This document shows, piece by piece, positions 11,872-23,540 of a DNA stretch of 64,000 nt (positions are counted from its first letter, which is position 1; every line of letters starts with the position of its first letter). The notes beneath the pieces were generated by a model. That model saw only the letters and a list, made by a program, of their open reading frames with translations, made no database searches and was not told the DNA's origin. This stretch comes from Hyphodiscus hymeniophilus (lineage: Eukaryota > Ascomycota > Leotiomycetes > Helotiales > Hyphodiscaceae): positions 248,001-312,000 of the forward strand of contig VNKQ01000014.1 of assembly GCA_016508695.1 (NCBI GenBank), in the 5' to 3' direction. The translations under genes and the position numbers were made by a program.

Positions 11872-13187
11872 ATGACGGTGCCCATTGCTGAAAGAGGACC
11901 TCAAGTCCTTGCAGTTGGTGGCTTCTTCCTTGCGCTGAGCACCATTTCCATTGCTTTACGATGTTACTGTCGAGCATTCGTGGTCAAGAGCTTTGGGCTT
12001 GATGACATTCTCGCCGTCATTGCTTGGGTTTGTCAGCTCACCTCACCTCGTTGAAGCTCGCTAACTCCCAAGGTCTTCTTCGTCTTCTTCTGCACCTTCG
12101 CTATCACAGGAGTCTACCATGGAACAGGACAGCATGCCACAACTCTCCCTCCCGCCGAAATCCCCATCGGGCTCAAATGGTGGTGGGCATGCGAGCCCGT
12201 CTACGTACTATCAAACATGGCTCTGAAGTTCAGCATTGCTGTCTTCCTCCTCCGTATAGCGGTGGCAAGAGTGCACAGGCTTATCATATGGACGACCGTT
12301 GCAGTAGCCGAACTCTACAGCGCGTTCTACTTCTTCCTCTTCGTGTTGCAGTGCCGACCGTCAGCATACTTCTGGACGCAATACACCGGCGGAAGAGGAT
12401 CGTGTATCGATCCGACTGTGACTGTTGACGCAACGTACGCCTACTCTGCCATCTCTTGTGCGGCGGACTGGATTTTGGGCATTGTCCCCGTGTTCTTGGT
12501 TTGGAACCTGCAGATGAACCCTAGAACCAAAATCGTCGTGGCAATGATCCTCGCTGTCGGAGCAATGTTAGTCCCTCATTTATCGTTGCGCTCTCTTCCT
12601 ATGCTTCCAGTGAAATTCTGACCATCAGTTGGACATCGTATTAACGGCTTTCCAGCGCATCCACGGCAACAATCGTCAGAATTCCGTACGTAAAGGACTT
12701 GGCAAATCAAGCAGACTTTCTCTACGCCACGACCGACGTAGCGCTCTGGAGCACAGCAGAGACAGGAATCGGTATCACGGCCTCTGCGTGTGCAACCCTA
12801 CGTCCTTTGTTCCGAAATTTCTTCTCGCGGAACCACCTCATGGGTGACACCACATCGAACCCCACGTCAGGCAATCCGTGGCCCAAAGTCTCTGGCCCTT
12901 CGTCAGGATATATCCGCCAGAAGAACTCTTCCTACCCGGCGCAGCTCAACGGAGAGCAGTATGCAATGAGGAGTGATATCGGGGCGGACAGGGGCGTGAC
13001 AACAGTCATTGGCGGGGCTGAGATGGATCTGGAAAATGGGATGGGTAAGGGGAGGTGGAATGACAGTGCTAGTAAATTGACGGGGGCTAGTAGTGACGAG
13101 GAGAGGGAGGACAGGAAGCAGCAGACGCCGTGGAGGAGTGGAATCATGAAAACGACGACAAGTATACAAGTTGAGGCTGCAAAATAA
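11872..13187 (+). CDS. Integral membrane protein with fungal rhodopsin-type (PTH11-like) seven-helix domain
   Basis: Three exons, 11872-12027, 12073-12566 and 12656-13187, with introns of 45 and 89 bp, give 393 residues. The protein opens with RGPQVLAVGGFFLALSTIS, then RCYCRAFVVKSFGLDDILA, the typical start of the fungal rhodopsin-like domain (Fung_rhodopsin). Family-typical landmarks follow: KWWWACEPVYVLSNMALKFS, an extracellular loop with FVLQCRPSAYFW, CIDPTVTVDATYAYSAISCAADW, and IASTATIVRIPYVKDLANQADF, which is only produced when the second intron is spliced at 12567/12655. Seven hydrophobic helices can be drawn. The C-terminal 110 residues are polar and probably cytosolic. Such proteins are often loosely called PTH11-like receptors; the ligand and function are unknown. 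The gene ends only 71 bp before the LTR retrotransposon. Confidence 0.87.
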
Positions 13188-13253
13188 AAAGAGTCTGTAC
13201 CTACGTATGTAGCAGTCCAAGCAACCTGGATTAGTAATGTGAAATCTTCCTCA

Positions 13254-13258
13254 CGTCC
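13254..13258. repeat. 5-bp target-site duplication, left copy
   Basis: CGTCC immediately precedes the left LTR, and the same five bases follow the right LTR at 21736-21740. This is the footprint of one integration event. Confidence 0.88.
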
Positions 13259-13431
13259 TGTCGATCCACCAACTGTTATTACCGTGCCACGCAATGGGTA
13301 GTATAGTAATAGGTGTTAATAGTGTCTGATTCTTTTTAGTGTTGTAAGAATCGCAAACCTAAGGTTTTGCAATAATCACATAACTACCTAATTAGGCTAG
13401 ATATATCACGTGTATTACGTGTATTCTAATA
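13259..13431 (-). repeat. Left LTR (3' LTR of the minus-strand element)
   Basis: 173 bp, aligns end to end with 21563-21735. Its right half carries most of the A/T-ward changes, including the terminal CCAACA reading CTAATA here. Confidence 0.88.
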
Positions 13432-13705
13432 CTAGGGGCTCTTTAGAATAGTAAAACTCCCAAAAACAACTTATTTTCTATTAATTCTATTGCAAATTCT
13501 ATTTATCCCTTTATCTATAAGTATTCGATTTATATAAGAGAACGATATCCTTTATCGCTAATAGATTCGTTTCTTAATTAGTCTAATATATAAGTACCGG
13601 CTAGGTAATTAGTTTTACTATAGAATCGGTATTTATTAAAGGTCTAAAAGTAATTAATAAACAATAAAGAAACTAATCGTATATAGTAATAACGCAATTA
13701 AAGTA

Positions 13706-16155
13706 ATCGTCGACTCGCTTACGGGCCTCTCTGCCGTCGTTCCTAAGTAGTCGGGGAAAGCAAAATAGGCCGGTATTCAAAATGGGCCGTAAAACTAAAA
13801 AGATAATTTATATAAGAACGCCTAATAAAAAATCTTTATAAACTTTATAACTATTTTTAAATTTTTGTTATAACTTTAAATTGCAAATTTAGTATATTTC
13901 TTTAAGAACCCCTTAAAGACTTTATTATGCCAAATAATACAAATAACGTAAAATAATAATTATATAGCGTAATTATATTTTTAAAAGAGTATCTTAAAGA
14001 GTAGAAATATATAGCTATACGAATATATCGAGTAAACCCAAAAACCTTAAGTAACGCGATTACTCGAACGGCTAAAAAAAGAGGTCTTAGAACTAGTAGT
14101 TATAATCGAATTCTTACTAACGCGTAAAAGAGACAAGTCTTCTTTTTTATTAAGTATTAGCTTAAGTATAATTAATTCTTAACTCGAGAGATTCTTATAA
14201 TAGTTATTACGAAACTTTATATAGAAGTTAATAAGCTAGTACTTTCGTACTACTAGCTTATAAAGTTCTAAAAGGAAAAGTAATTATATAAAATCAAAAC
14301 TAAAGCAATTATAAAAGAAAGAGTAACGGCTAATAACGACGAGATTATAAAGTACTAGTTTTACAAAATATACTTTTTAATTTTAGTTTAATATTAAATA
14401 TAGCTTAGAAACCTATATAATATAAACAAAACTAGCTTTTACATTAGTTATATTAAAGGGGTAGAAATAATTATTCTTAGTAAAGTTTAAGAAATAAGAA
14501 TTACTTACTTACTTACCTACCTTATTTTAACTTATTAGGTTTACTCTATTTCCCCCGAGAATCGCAAATCCCTTATAATTATTAAAACAATTAATACTAA
14601 AAGTAATTGTAAGATCTTACTTTTCTATATTACGTAAAGCAAATATATTATAATAATATAGTTTAATAATAACCTAAACAAAAGAGAGAAGATTACTATA
14701 TTAAATTCGGGGTTTACAAATAATAATATTACTTTATTATGGCTTAATTATTTTATTGAATTTTTAGGCGCAAAAGAGGGGGAGCCCTAGCGTATAGTTC
14801 TTTATAATTAAGGGGGGGTTATAGTACGCCGGAATTCTATTTAAAAGTATATAAAAATAGTATTATTATTCTTTTATTCCTTTTATATCTTATATACGTT
14901 TTCTAGCCTTTAGACGTTATTATCTTTTAAGTTTATAAGTATTAGTATTAAAAAGCTTTTTAATTTGCGATTATAAACCTCGAACTCGATTATAAGATTT
15001 TAGCCTTTTTCCGGGACCTCTACTTAATTCGATAAAAGACCTTTACTATAGTAACTATTAAGAGTGCTTTTAAGAAAGTAGGATTATAAAGACTATAGTA
15101 AAAACAAGTCGAAAGGAACCTTAATCGATTTAAAAAGAAGACTATAAGAGACGATATAAAAGAAATTAAGAACCTCGATTAAAAACCTATTTCTTACCTT
15201 TCTCGAGCCCCTCGAACCGCGCGCTAAGTCGAGTAATACCTTAATAATATAACTCTAAAATTATTAGATCTTATAAGTTTACTTACTTAATAATAATAGT
15301 AATCGTTTTATAAAGGCACTAAAAAAGTAATTAATAAGGTTATAATAATTTGAGCTAAAAATAAAATACTCTTTAGTTATCTTTAAGAGATTATAAAATA
15401 AAAGACTTAGAGTTATTAACGACTTTAAAAGGGCAATATACTTTTTATAAAAGACATATAAAAGCTAATTAATAAGAAGAAGAAAGATACCGCCGATAAA
15501 AAGAAAAAGATAATCGAAATTATATACTAAAAGGCAATTAATGCAAAAAAGACTTAAAAGCACATAAAAAGTATAACTACGCGTAAGTAAGATCGATTTC
15601 GAAAACAATAACTTAAATCGATTCTCTTTAACGACGTTATACTATTTCTTACTTATACTCTTATTCCTAACCCTAAAGTAATCGAGAAGGTATAATTAAA
15701 CGCTTAATTACTTAGCTTATAACTCGATACGCAACTTAAAAGATATGTAAAGTTAAAGTTAAAAAGAGAAAGATAAAAAGAGGAAGACAATTAGTTCGAA
15801 ATTACTAATACTTAAATCGTATAAACTTGCGTTATTAATACGACTAATATTATAAGGTAATAATTTCGTATTATTTAATAGTTTTAGTAACAAAGAAAAT
15901 ATTATTATAAAGTAGGAATTAAATACGAATTTAAATAGTTCGAATATTTAGTATACTTTACGGGTCTTACTTATTGATTTGGATTAATAAATAGAATTTT
16001 GTACGCTCTTTAGATACTTAAAATACTATATTTTTAGTGCGAATTAAGTGATTTTTAGTATCTATAGTTTATAGCCTATTTTGAATGCCGGCCCATTTTG
16101 CTTTCCCCGACTGCCTAGGAACGACGGTAAAGAGGCCCGTAAGCGAGTCGACGAT
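13706..16155. mobile_element. Nested TIR DNA transposon, probably Tc1/mariner-Fot1/Pogo type, RIP-mutated
   Basis: The ends 13706-13783 and 16078-16155 are inverted repeats of 78 bp with six mismatches, all transitions; the outer end reads ATCGTCGACTCGCTTACGGG. Each end is flanked by TA, consistent with a TA target duplication. The 2,450-bp length fits a Fot1/Pogo-like element with a single transposase of 500-plus codons. The interior is so mutated that no frame remains; a lysine/arginine-rich plus-strand stretch near 15.4-15.8 kb resembles the basic C-terminal end of such transposases, but that is only an impression. It sits inside the 3' untranslated part of the retrotransposon, so it inserted later. 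Confidence 0.78.
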
Positions 16156-16303
16156 TATTACAAGTAGTAATTATAGTATATTTAAGGTTAATATATCGGA
16201 ATATCACTATTATAATTCCCTAAGTATTATATTATAATTCTTAGTATTATAACTTTAACTTTATAGTATTAGGCTCTTTTTTATTACTAGTTCTCTTAAC
16301 TTA

Positions 16304-16420
16304 CTCTATTACTTGTAGTTTAATAGTATTCGTATCGATTAGTCGCTTTAAGGAGGTTATAAGTTTGTTCTTTGTTATAGAATCGGCTAGGTTAGAGTTT
16401 CTATTAATTTACTTAACTTT
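16304..16420 (-). pseudogene. Copia RNase H C-terminal remnant
   Basis: Reading the minus strand gives a relic ending with N-x-NxADSxTKNK followed by SLKRLIDTNTIKLQ, with stops replacing tryptophan codons. This matches the end of Copia RNase H domains, where a (N)PAD(S/A)xTK motif precedes a short helix. It fixes the coding strand and 3' end of the retrotransposon. Confidence 0.7.
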
Positions 16421-19400
16421 TATAATCTCTCGTTGTTTATAGGCTTATTATAAATATATAACGTTAATTATAAGTCTCTTTTCTTATATAGTTCCTAGTT
16501 TAACGATATAGTTATATAATAATCGAGAATCGGTATAAAGAACTATTAATAGTTCGATTCCCAAAACCTTATTAATAATAGTCTTAATTACAATTATAAT
16601 ATTAAAGCTATAAGTAATTATATATAGTTCTAACGCTAAAACGCTTCGAGTAACTCTCTTATACTTAATTAATAATTAATATAAGATATTTGCTTTTCCC
16701 TTCTTATTAGCGAGTACTAAGATATAGCCTATTTAGCTAGAAAAGTCTTTATTATTAGCAAATAAAGTATTTGTAAACGTAAGTAGTTATAAGGTCTTAT
16801 AGTCGAGTTTAATAAAGTTAATACCTTTAAAGGCATTTTCTTTTTACTAATTAATTCGTTTATTAAGCTTCTTAATACTTTTATTATTAAAATTAGTTAA
16901 TTATATAACTATAAATAAGTTATAAGTAGCTTCTAATTAGTAGATAAAGGCAATATAAGTATTACGAGCTCACTATATAACGTACTAGTCTTTAATAGTT
17001 AGGTTTCTCCAAACTATACCTCTAGAGCTAATAGAAATTACAAGTTCCTTAATAACTAATATAAGGTTATTATATTACTTTTCTTGCGTTAAGAAGATCT
17101 TATTACTATTTAACTTAATAATATTACTATTAAATTTAAGGGGAATACTTTCCTTTAACTATTTATATACCTTTACTAGGAAACTAGCTTTTTATAGTTT
17201 AGTCTCTTTTAGTTTAGCAAATTTAGGGTCTATTAAGAAAAGAGTATTATCGGTTTATAGACTTACTAAGCTAAAGGATTTTGTATTCTTAAATAATAAG
17301 TAAGGGTTGTAAGTAGACTATTCTATTCTTAGCTTACTAATATAATAAGAGTAATAGGTACTAAACTAGTAATTTCTAGACTTAAAGATACTATAGAGTA
17401 GCTTGATAACTCGAAATAAGTCCCCTTTTTATAATTGTAATTAGTTAATAAGTTCTAAAGATAGTTTAACGTAAAAGGCTCGATTTAACTTACTAGTTAA
17501 TTATATATAAGCTTAGGAGATATTACGCAAATAAAGGTTCTTATTGTCTAATTCTATTACTATAAGGCAAATAATTAGTCTCTAGCTAACCCGTTAAATT
17601 ATTAGGGACTAAGTTAATATAGCTAACTTTTTATTATTATTATAAGCTTAAACTATTAGTCTTAATTTCTTTATTTCCTTAGTAGTTCTCTTATTCTTTA
17701 CTTTATTAACGAATTAGTAATTAAATATACAAGTATTAAAAGGAATATTAATCGATTTAGTAATCTTAAAGACTCTTTTTACTAGTAAGCCATTGATTTT
17801 AACTTATCTTAATTTAGTAAATTATTATTTTATTAAAAATATAGAAATATTAGTATAGTAACCTTTATTAGAGTTTCTATTTAAAGGTCTTTTCTAATAG
17901 AATAGTCGATTAATTAATAGTTCTAGGAGAGGTAGTTCTTAAGTTAGTAATTCTTTATTAATTTTATAATTCTTAATAAAGTAGGGTTTTATACTTATTA
18001 ATTAAAAGGTAGAATTATTATAAGGGAGTAATAAGACACAAGATTCCTCTTTTATTTATATTAGTTTATATAGTCTTTCTTAATTACTTACTTAGTTACT
18101 ATTCTCTTCCCGCTATACTAATACATTAAAATCGAGCTTAAGAGAATAAATACTTACTATACTTAGTCTATTATAAGTATTTAAAGTAATATTAACTTAA
18201 TTCTTTACCCGAATAATTTGTAACTCTATTATTACTTTCTTAAAGGTATTCGCGCATTAAGTAATTATTATAAAAGGAGGGTTATTCTTAACAAATCGTA
18301 AGAAGGTACTATAAATTAGTAATATTAGTATAATCCTATTAGAGCCGACTAAATCGTTAATTACTTTAAAAGCTATTTATAAGGCTTATTCTTTATTAAT
18401 TCTAAGAATCTTATTAGTAATAATTTAATAGGCTTTATATAATAGGCCGTAATATCGTTTTATAATACTAATTAAGTAATAAGCCTTTATAAGAACTACT
18501 TTTAAGCTAATTCTTATAAAAGTTATATACTAAGAGAATTCTCTATTTACAAAAGAAGTTTTAGTATTTATAGTAATCGAATTAAGTAGTCTTAGGTACG
18601 TATTAATCTAATATAATCGGAGTATCTCCTAAGTAGTTTTTATAAAGATATTGGGTAACTAGCGACCGGCTTAATACTAGGTCTCCTTATTAACTATATA
18701 GAGTATTAGTTTCTTATTAATATATATAATATTAATAATAATAGAATAATTAAAGCTTATATCGTCTTGTAAAGAGAATTTAAATCTACTAGGGAATTTC
18801 CCAAATTGCTAGTAATAATCGCAAATATATATTAATTTTTATAATACCTTCTAATCGATTTTATAACCTAAACGTTTAAGAACCCGATAAAATCGATTAA
18901 TAAAAGAATATTTAAATCGGTAATATAATTGTTATAATTCCGTATCTATAAGAGAAACTAATTTATTATTAAAAGACTTTATAATATACTATTATAAAGA
19001 GTTATCTTATAATAAGAAAGTATAACCGAATTAACGTATTATTAATACTTTTTTATTTAAAGTTACTAAGTAATTCTTAAGGTTATTTAAGTATACTTTT
19101 AATAAATTTATATCTATAAGACTTAATAAGAATAAAGTATAAGTATTAATAATATAGAATTTTACGTTACTAATTAGAGTATAAACTATTATAAAACTAA
19201 TTAATAAAGACTTACTAATTCCGAATTAAACGTTAACGCTACCCTTAATAGTCTCGTCGAGTTAAATTCCGGGTTAGCGATACTATAAGGCTTAGAATTG
19301 ACTATACCTTATAATAGACTTTGTAAAAGTACTTATATTAATTATAATTCTATAAAACTATATAAAATCGTATCTTAAACTAATTCCTATAGTAAAGGAT

Positions 19401-19831
19401 ATTAAATCGCAACTTATTATTAATATAGTCGATAATACCTTATTAGGATAAGTACTACTAATTATCGTCGATATAATTAATAATAACCGTTTATAAAAAA
19501 GAGATTTAGGTTTTAATTTAATTATAAGTTTATATAAGAAAAATCGATTCGCAAGTTCCTAAGTAATTAAGTTCGCATAGTCGTTTATAAGTATTCTTAT
19601 AGAGACTATAAAGCCCTTAGTCTTATAAGGAGATATAGTTTTAACTATTAATCCCTTAAAGACTTTCTTTATAGTATCGAGGTTGTTATTAGTATTATAT
19701 AACTCTTTATACTCGCTTTTAGTATTAATAATAAATTGTTTAAGTTTATACTTAAAATTATAAGAATTCGATATTTGAGAAAGTAAGTTTGCCTTAAATT
19801 GTTTTTTCTCCTCTTCTTATTCCTTAGGATT

Positions 19832-19873
19832 ATAGTTTATAAACTAATAACCTTCCTTTTTATATATAAAACA
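19832..19873 (-). pseudogene. Gag CCHC zinc-knuckle remnant with RIP-type substitutions
   Basis: In the minus frame the spacing of a CX2CX4HX4C knuckle is intact, but the second and fourth Cys and the His now read Tyr (TAT), and one codon is TAG. Each change is the single transition expected from RIP (TGT or CAT to TAT, TGG to TAG). Downstream codons stay open for long stretches in the same frame. Confidence 0.6.
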
Positions 19874-21562
19874 ATATAGTTTATTACGTCGCTAAAGCTA
19901 AGATTTACCTTTATTTTATAGTCGGTATTATTATCGAAATTAAGGTTAGGAAAAGTAATAATTATAGTTAGTAAAATAGATATTTGCCTCGTCCTAATTT
20001 ATTAAGTAAGTTCCTAGTTTATAGTTTATTACAAGTAAGAGTAAAAGGTTTAATTACTATTCTTATTCCTTCTTATACGCCGTAATTAAAGACTAAATCT
20101 TATTAATAAGACTATTAATTATAATAAGTAGTTTTATAACTATATATCGATATAATAAAATACCTTAATAAGTAATAACGAGTTTATTATATAAGAATTT
20201 ATTACTTTAGAGTATAGGGCTAAGACTATAATATAAGCTATTAAGCTTTTAGATAAATAGTTATACGTTCTCGTAAGTCGATTTATTAGGGTTTTAAGTA
20301 ATAATACTACTTAAGTTAATTAAGTTTTACTCGTTTAAGTTATAATAATAAAAGTTTAGCCCTTTAAAAAACTCTTTAATACTAATATAAGCCCTTTCGT
20401 AGTTTAAATTGTATAGCTTATTATTATAATAATAATTATATATTAAACCTTTTAATATACTTAGAAGTATTATTAGTAATATATACTTTAATAAGCCGAC
20501 GCGTTAATAATTATAATAGAAAATTACTAGTTTATAATTAAAAGTATTACTACTAGTATTATTATATTAGAGATTATTAGAGGTATAGAATCTCTCGACG
20601 TTTATAAGATAGCGGCTAATATCGTTTAAAAAGTATACTAGGGTTAAAGGTATAACTAGAGGTATAATAAGAGGTATAAGTAGAAGTATAGAAGTAATAT
20701 TCTTAACGATTGGAAAAGTAATTAATAAGTTGATTTTTAATAATTTTAATACTAATAAAAATAAAAGTTTAAGCAATTTAACGATTTTTAACAAATTAAA
20801 AGTTTATAGGTTAAATAAAGCGATTTATATATCGATATACGTTTATATATATTGTGTTTTCTTATATACTACCTTATATAGACACTATTAAATAGTTTTA
20901 GGTAATTTTGTTATAAGGGGAGGAATATATATACTATACTAACAAAGTATTTTCTATAATACTAGGCAATCCTTTTATAATATAAGACTAAGTATTTTAA
21001 GTAGTATATTACTAAAATCGCCGATAAATAGTTTTTAGAAGTTCGAATTAATAAAGTCTTTAATTAAGTACTTATAGTTCTTAGTTTATAAGTATTTAAT
21101 AATATTATCTTTTTCCTTATTCTCAAGTAAGAAACCTTTGCGCTACTTCTTACCCTATTGCTTTTATTCGTTAATTATTTTAATACGTAAGTATTAGCCT
21201 TTATATAGTAAAATAGTAATTATAATAGTTACTTTAGAGAGACCCGAAATTAAATAGTAACCTATTTATAAGGGTAAAGATTAGTATAAGCAAAGCGTAT
21301 ATATTCTTATAACTAAGTAGTAAATATAAGTAAGTATTTGTAAAAGGTATTCTCGTATAAATCCTAGTATAGGGTCTTTTTAAATCTCTATTAATTTATA
21401 TTAACTTATATAGAGTTCGAAAGGGTTTAATAGTTTGGGAGGAGGTCTTAAGAGGTCGATTTTTTTTAAGGTCGTTTTTAATAAATTAGGAAGTTTGGTT
21501 TTAGTTTGGTTTTCGTTTATTTTTCCTTATTTTCCTTTCTAATCTAAATACAGACTAATTAG

Positions 21563-21735
21563 TATCGATCCACCAACTATTATTACTATGCTACGCAATA
21601 GGTAATATAGTAATAGGTGTTAATAGTGTCTGATTCTTTTTAGTGTTGTAGGAATCGCGAACCTAAGGTTCTGCGATAATCACATGACTACCTAATTGGG
21701 CTAGATACATCACGTGTGTCACGTGTATTCCAACA
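21563..21735 (-). repeat. Right LTR (5' LTR of the minus-strand element)
   Basis: 173-bp partner of 13259-13431. Here the left half carries more A/T-ward changes and the right end still reads CCAACA. Confidence 0.88.
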
Positions 21736-21740
21736 CGTCC
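21736..21740. repeat. 5-bp target-site duplication, right copy
   Basis: CGTCC directly after the right LTR, matching 13254-13258. Confidence 0.88.
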
Positions 21741-22201
21741 TCTACCATGTGAGGACAATGATATTATCTGCTTTATGCTAACATCGATTGGAGCCTAGTC
21801 GAATGGATGATGGATTTTCATATCAGAATATTTTGACCGTAGCCCCATTTCAGCTCGGTTTGTCAGTGCAAGCAATGCAGATTACTGATCCCACTCGGTG
21901 GGTAGATGCCGGTATGCAAAACGGGTCCGAGATCCGCACAAGCTCCCTGCACTCCACGAATCAGGGCTCCAAGAAAGGCAAGGTGTGATTGTTTTTTGGC
22001 TAATGTGCTCACATCGCAACCCCATTTTGACCGTCGCATCTCCAACCTATGCTTCTCGAACTGTGTATTCATACTCAGCAGCCATGCTCCTTCCTGCTCA
22101 TGATGAGGGTCTGATGTGGGGGTTGGTGGAGGATAAGTCTTGCAACCGAAGCGCGTCGTATGATTTATCTCAATCTAGTCGCTCCAATCGACTTGTCCAC
22201 C

Positions 22202-23540
22202 ATGTCTACGCACAGTGACGAGGTCGATCCCGTGGGTAAGTGGAGCTTAGGCGCTATGAAGAGAAATTGCTAATTACAACAGGATCATTGCACGGAAACT
22301 CAGATAGTGGTGAAGATTCCAAGGGATTTATACGTCCCAAAACCAAGCTCATAGTCGGAGCTCTTGTAACCGTAGTGTGCGTCCCATCGTGAGCGAACTC
22401 GGCTCGTTCGAAGCCGAGATCAATTTTGAAAGGACTAAGTTGAACGGACTTGAAGTACCCCAAGCGGCGACGATCTCATCCAAGCTACTGGTCCCTGTAG
22501 CTAGCTCTTGAATATGTCACGTAAGTTATATTGAAGAATCAACGATTTGACCAAGCAGTCGACGAGGTACTAAGCCGGAAGTTTGGCATCTCGAAAATTA
22601 TCCCTTCCACGACCCATCTACGTCCATTCGGCGTACTTGAGACCAATTTTCCACAACAGATACCGAAGTTCGAGATTCAGACCTAGTATCTCTAGGTACA
22701 TGCGACGAAAATTCCTGGAGGATTCTGGCTCCGATTGTGATGGTCGATCAATCGTGACTTTGGGCTATAAATAAGAGTAAGTTCCACACCTCTCTTCTGC
22801 ATGCAAGACTTTTGCGATAACATAACTCTACAGAGCCGGTCATCGCCACACTTCCCCAGAGAAGAAGCGAAAATTCGGCCTCAACCGACTTCGACACCAA
22901 AATGAATATGACCAATAGTGGTAACATCCTCGATAGCATCCTCCGGCGCCTTGAAATAAGGGATCGATATCCTGTCACATCTGCCTTCACTTTGTCGTGG
23001 ATCATAATGGCTCGCTGTCTGGGCTTGAATTTGACGATGGAGTGGCATCATGAGCGGTATTGTTACCTGGAAATCTTCGAGTACTCAGTCCTTGGGAGCC
23101 GCTATAGCCTTCAGGCCAACTGCCCTCGGCGACGAACGGGAGGATATGTTCCAATCTCGAGTGACTGCACTGTTCTTCTGCTACAAACCGTTGATTCTCC
23201 TGTTCAGCTTTGGGAAAATTTTATTGGGTTGGATTCTGGTGTACAGGCAAGCAAAAGATGCGACCATGAGTGCAGGAACTTCGTGGAGCAAGAGATGGTT
23301 TCTGCAAAGACTATTGCTTGGTGGCGAAGCCAGGCTGAAGGAGCAAAAGATGCAAAGATTGAGTCCGGTGAAGACCGGTCAGAGACGATTGCTGAGATCG
23401 ATAATGCTGGGGTTTCAGAGCAAGAGGCGAGTCGTAAGTCCACTACCGAAGGCTCATTGCGTCCTACCGCATTCGATGCTGTACCACATTATGCGGAAGA
23501 AGGCAGAGATAACGAGAGCATTGTGTCAAGGGTGAGCTAG
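22202..23540 (+). pseudogene. Decayed gene of unknown family with membrane segments
   Basis: A start at 22202 with a well-formed 47-bp intron (22236-22282, GTAAGT to ACAACAG) leads to a frame that stops at 22390; the next frame over continues for about 44 sensible codons from about 22376. A further GTAAGT donor at about 22522 and an acceptor near 22558 are also visible. Around 22902-23100 one frame reads YPVTSAFTLSWIIMARCLG, after which the protein-like sequence moves to another frame (FFCYKPLILLFSFGKILLGW) and then returns to the first with a polar tail ending at 23540. Such hopping suggests several indels in an old gene rather than splicing, since the gaps are too short for introns. No family recognised. 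It lies 0.5 kb from the retrotransposon but is not AT-enriched. Confidence 0.35.

Larger units (their letters stand above)
13259..21735 (-). mobile_element. RIP-mutated Copia-type LTR retrotransposon (minus strand) with a nested DNA transposon
   Basis: The two outer ends are 173-bp direct repeats differing by about 18 substitutions, every one a transition, and the unit is bounded by the duplication CGTCC. Read on the minus strand, the LTR starts TGTTGGAATACACGTG, a usual Copia-type beginning. Minus-strand decayed coding is visible: a gag-like CCHC knuckle at 19832-19873 and, far downstream, an RNase H C terminus of the Copia kind at about 16304-16420 (ADSxTK followed by a SLKRLIDTNTI-like stretch). 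Without the nested 2.45-kb element the retrotransposon is about 6.0 kb, a normal Copia size. Sequence is extremely AT-rich and almost free of CpA/TpG, while CpG survives, as expected for RIP. Internal open frames such as 20567-20794 are relics, not genes. Confidence 0.88.

Noticed and set aside
12932..13294. Minus-strand frame overlapping the end of the rhodopsin-type gene
   Set aside because: Antisense to a well-supported coding exon and runs into the LTR.
13800..16070. Possible intact transposase in the nested element
   Set aside because: Stops occur every few codons in all frames; only the terminal repeats are dependable.
20567..20794. 75-codon hydrophobic minus-strand frame
   Set aside because: Lies inside the RIP-mutated retrotransposon; Leu/Ile richness is a by-product of AT bias.
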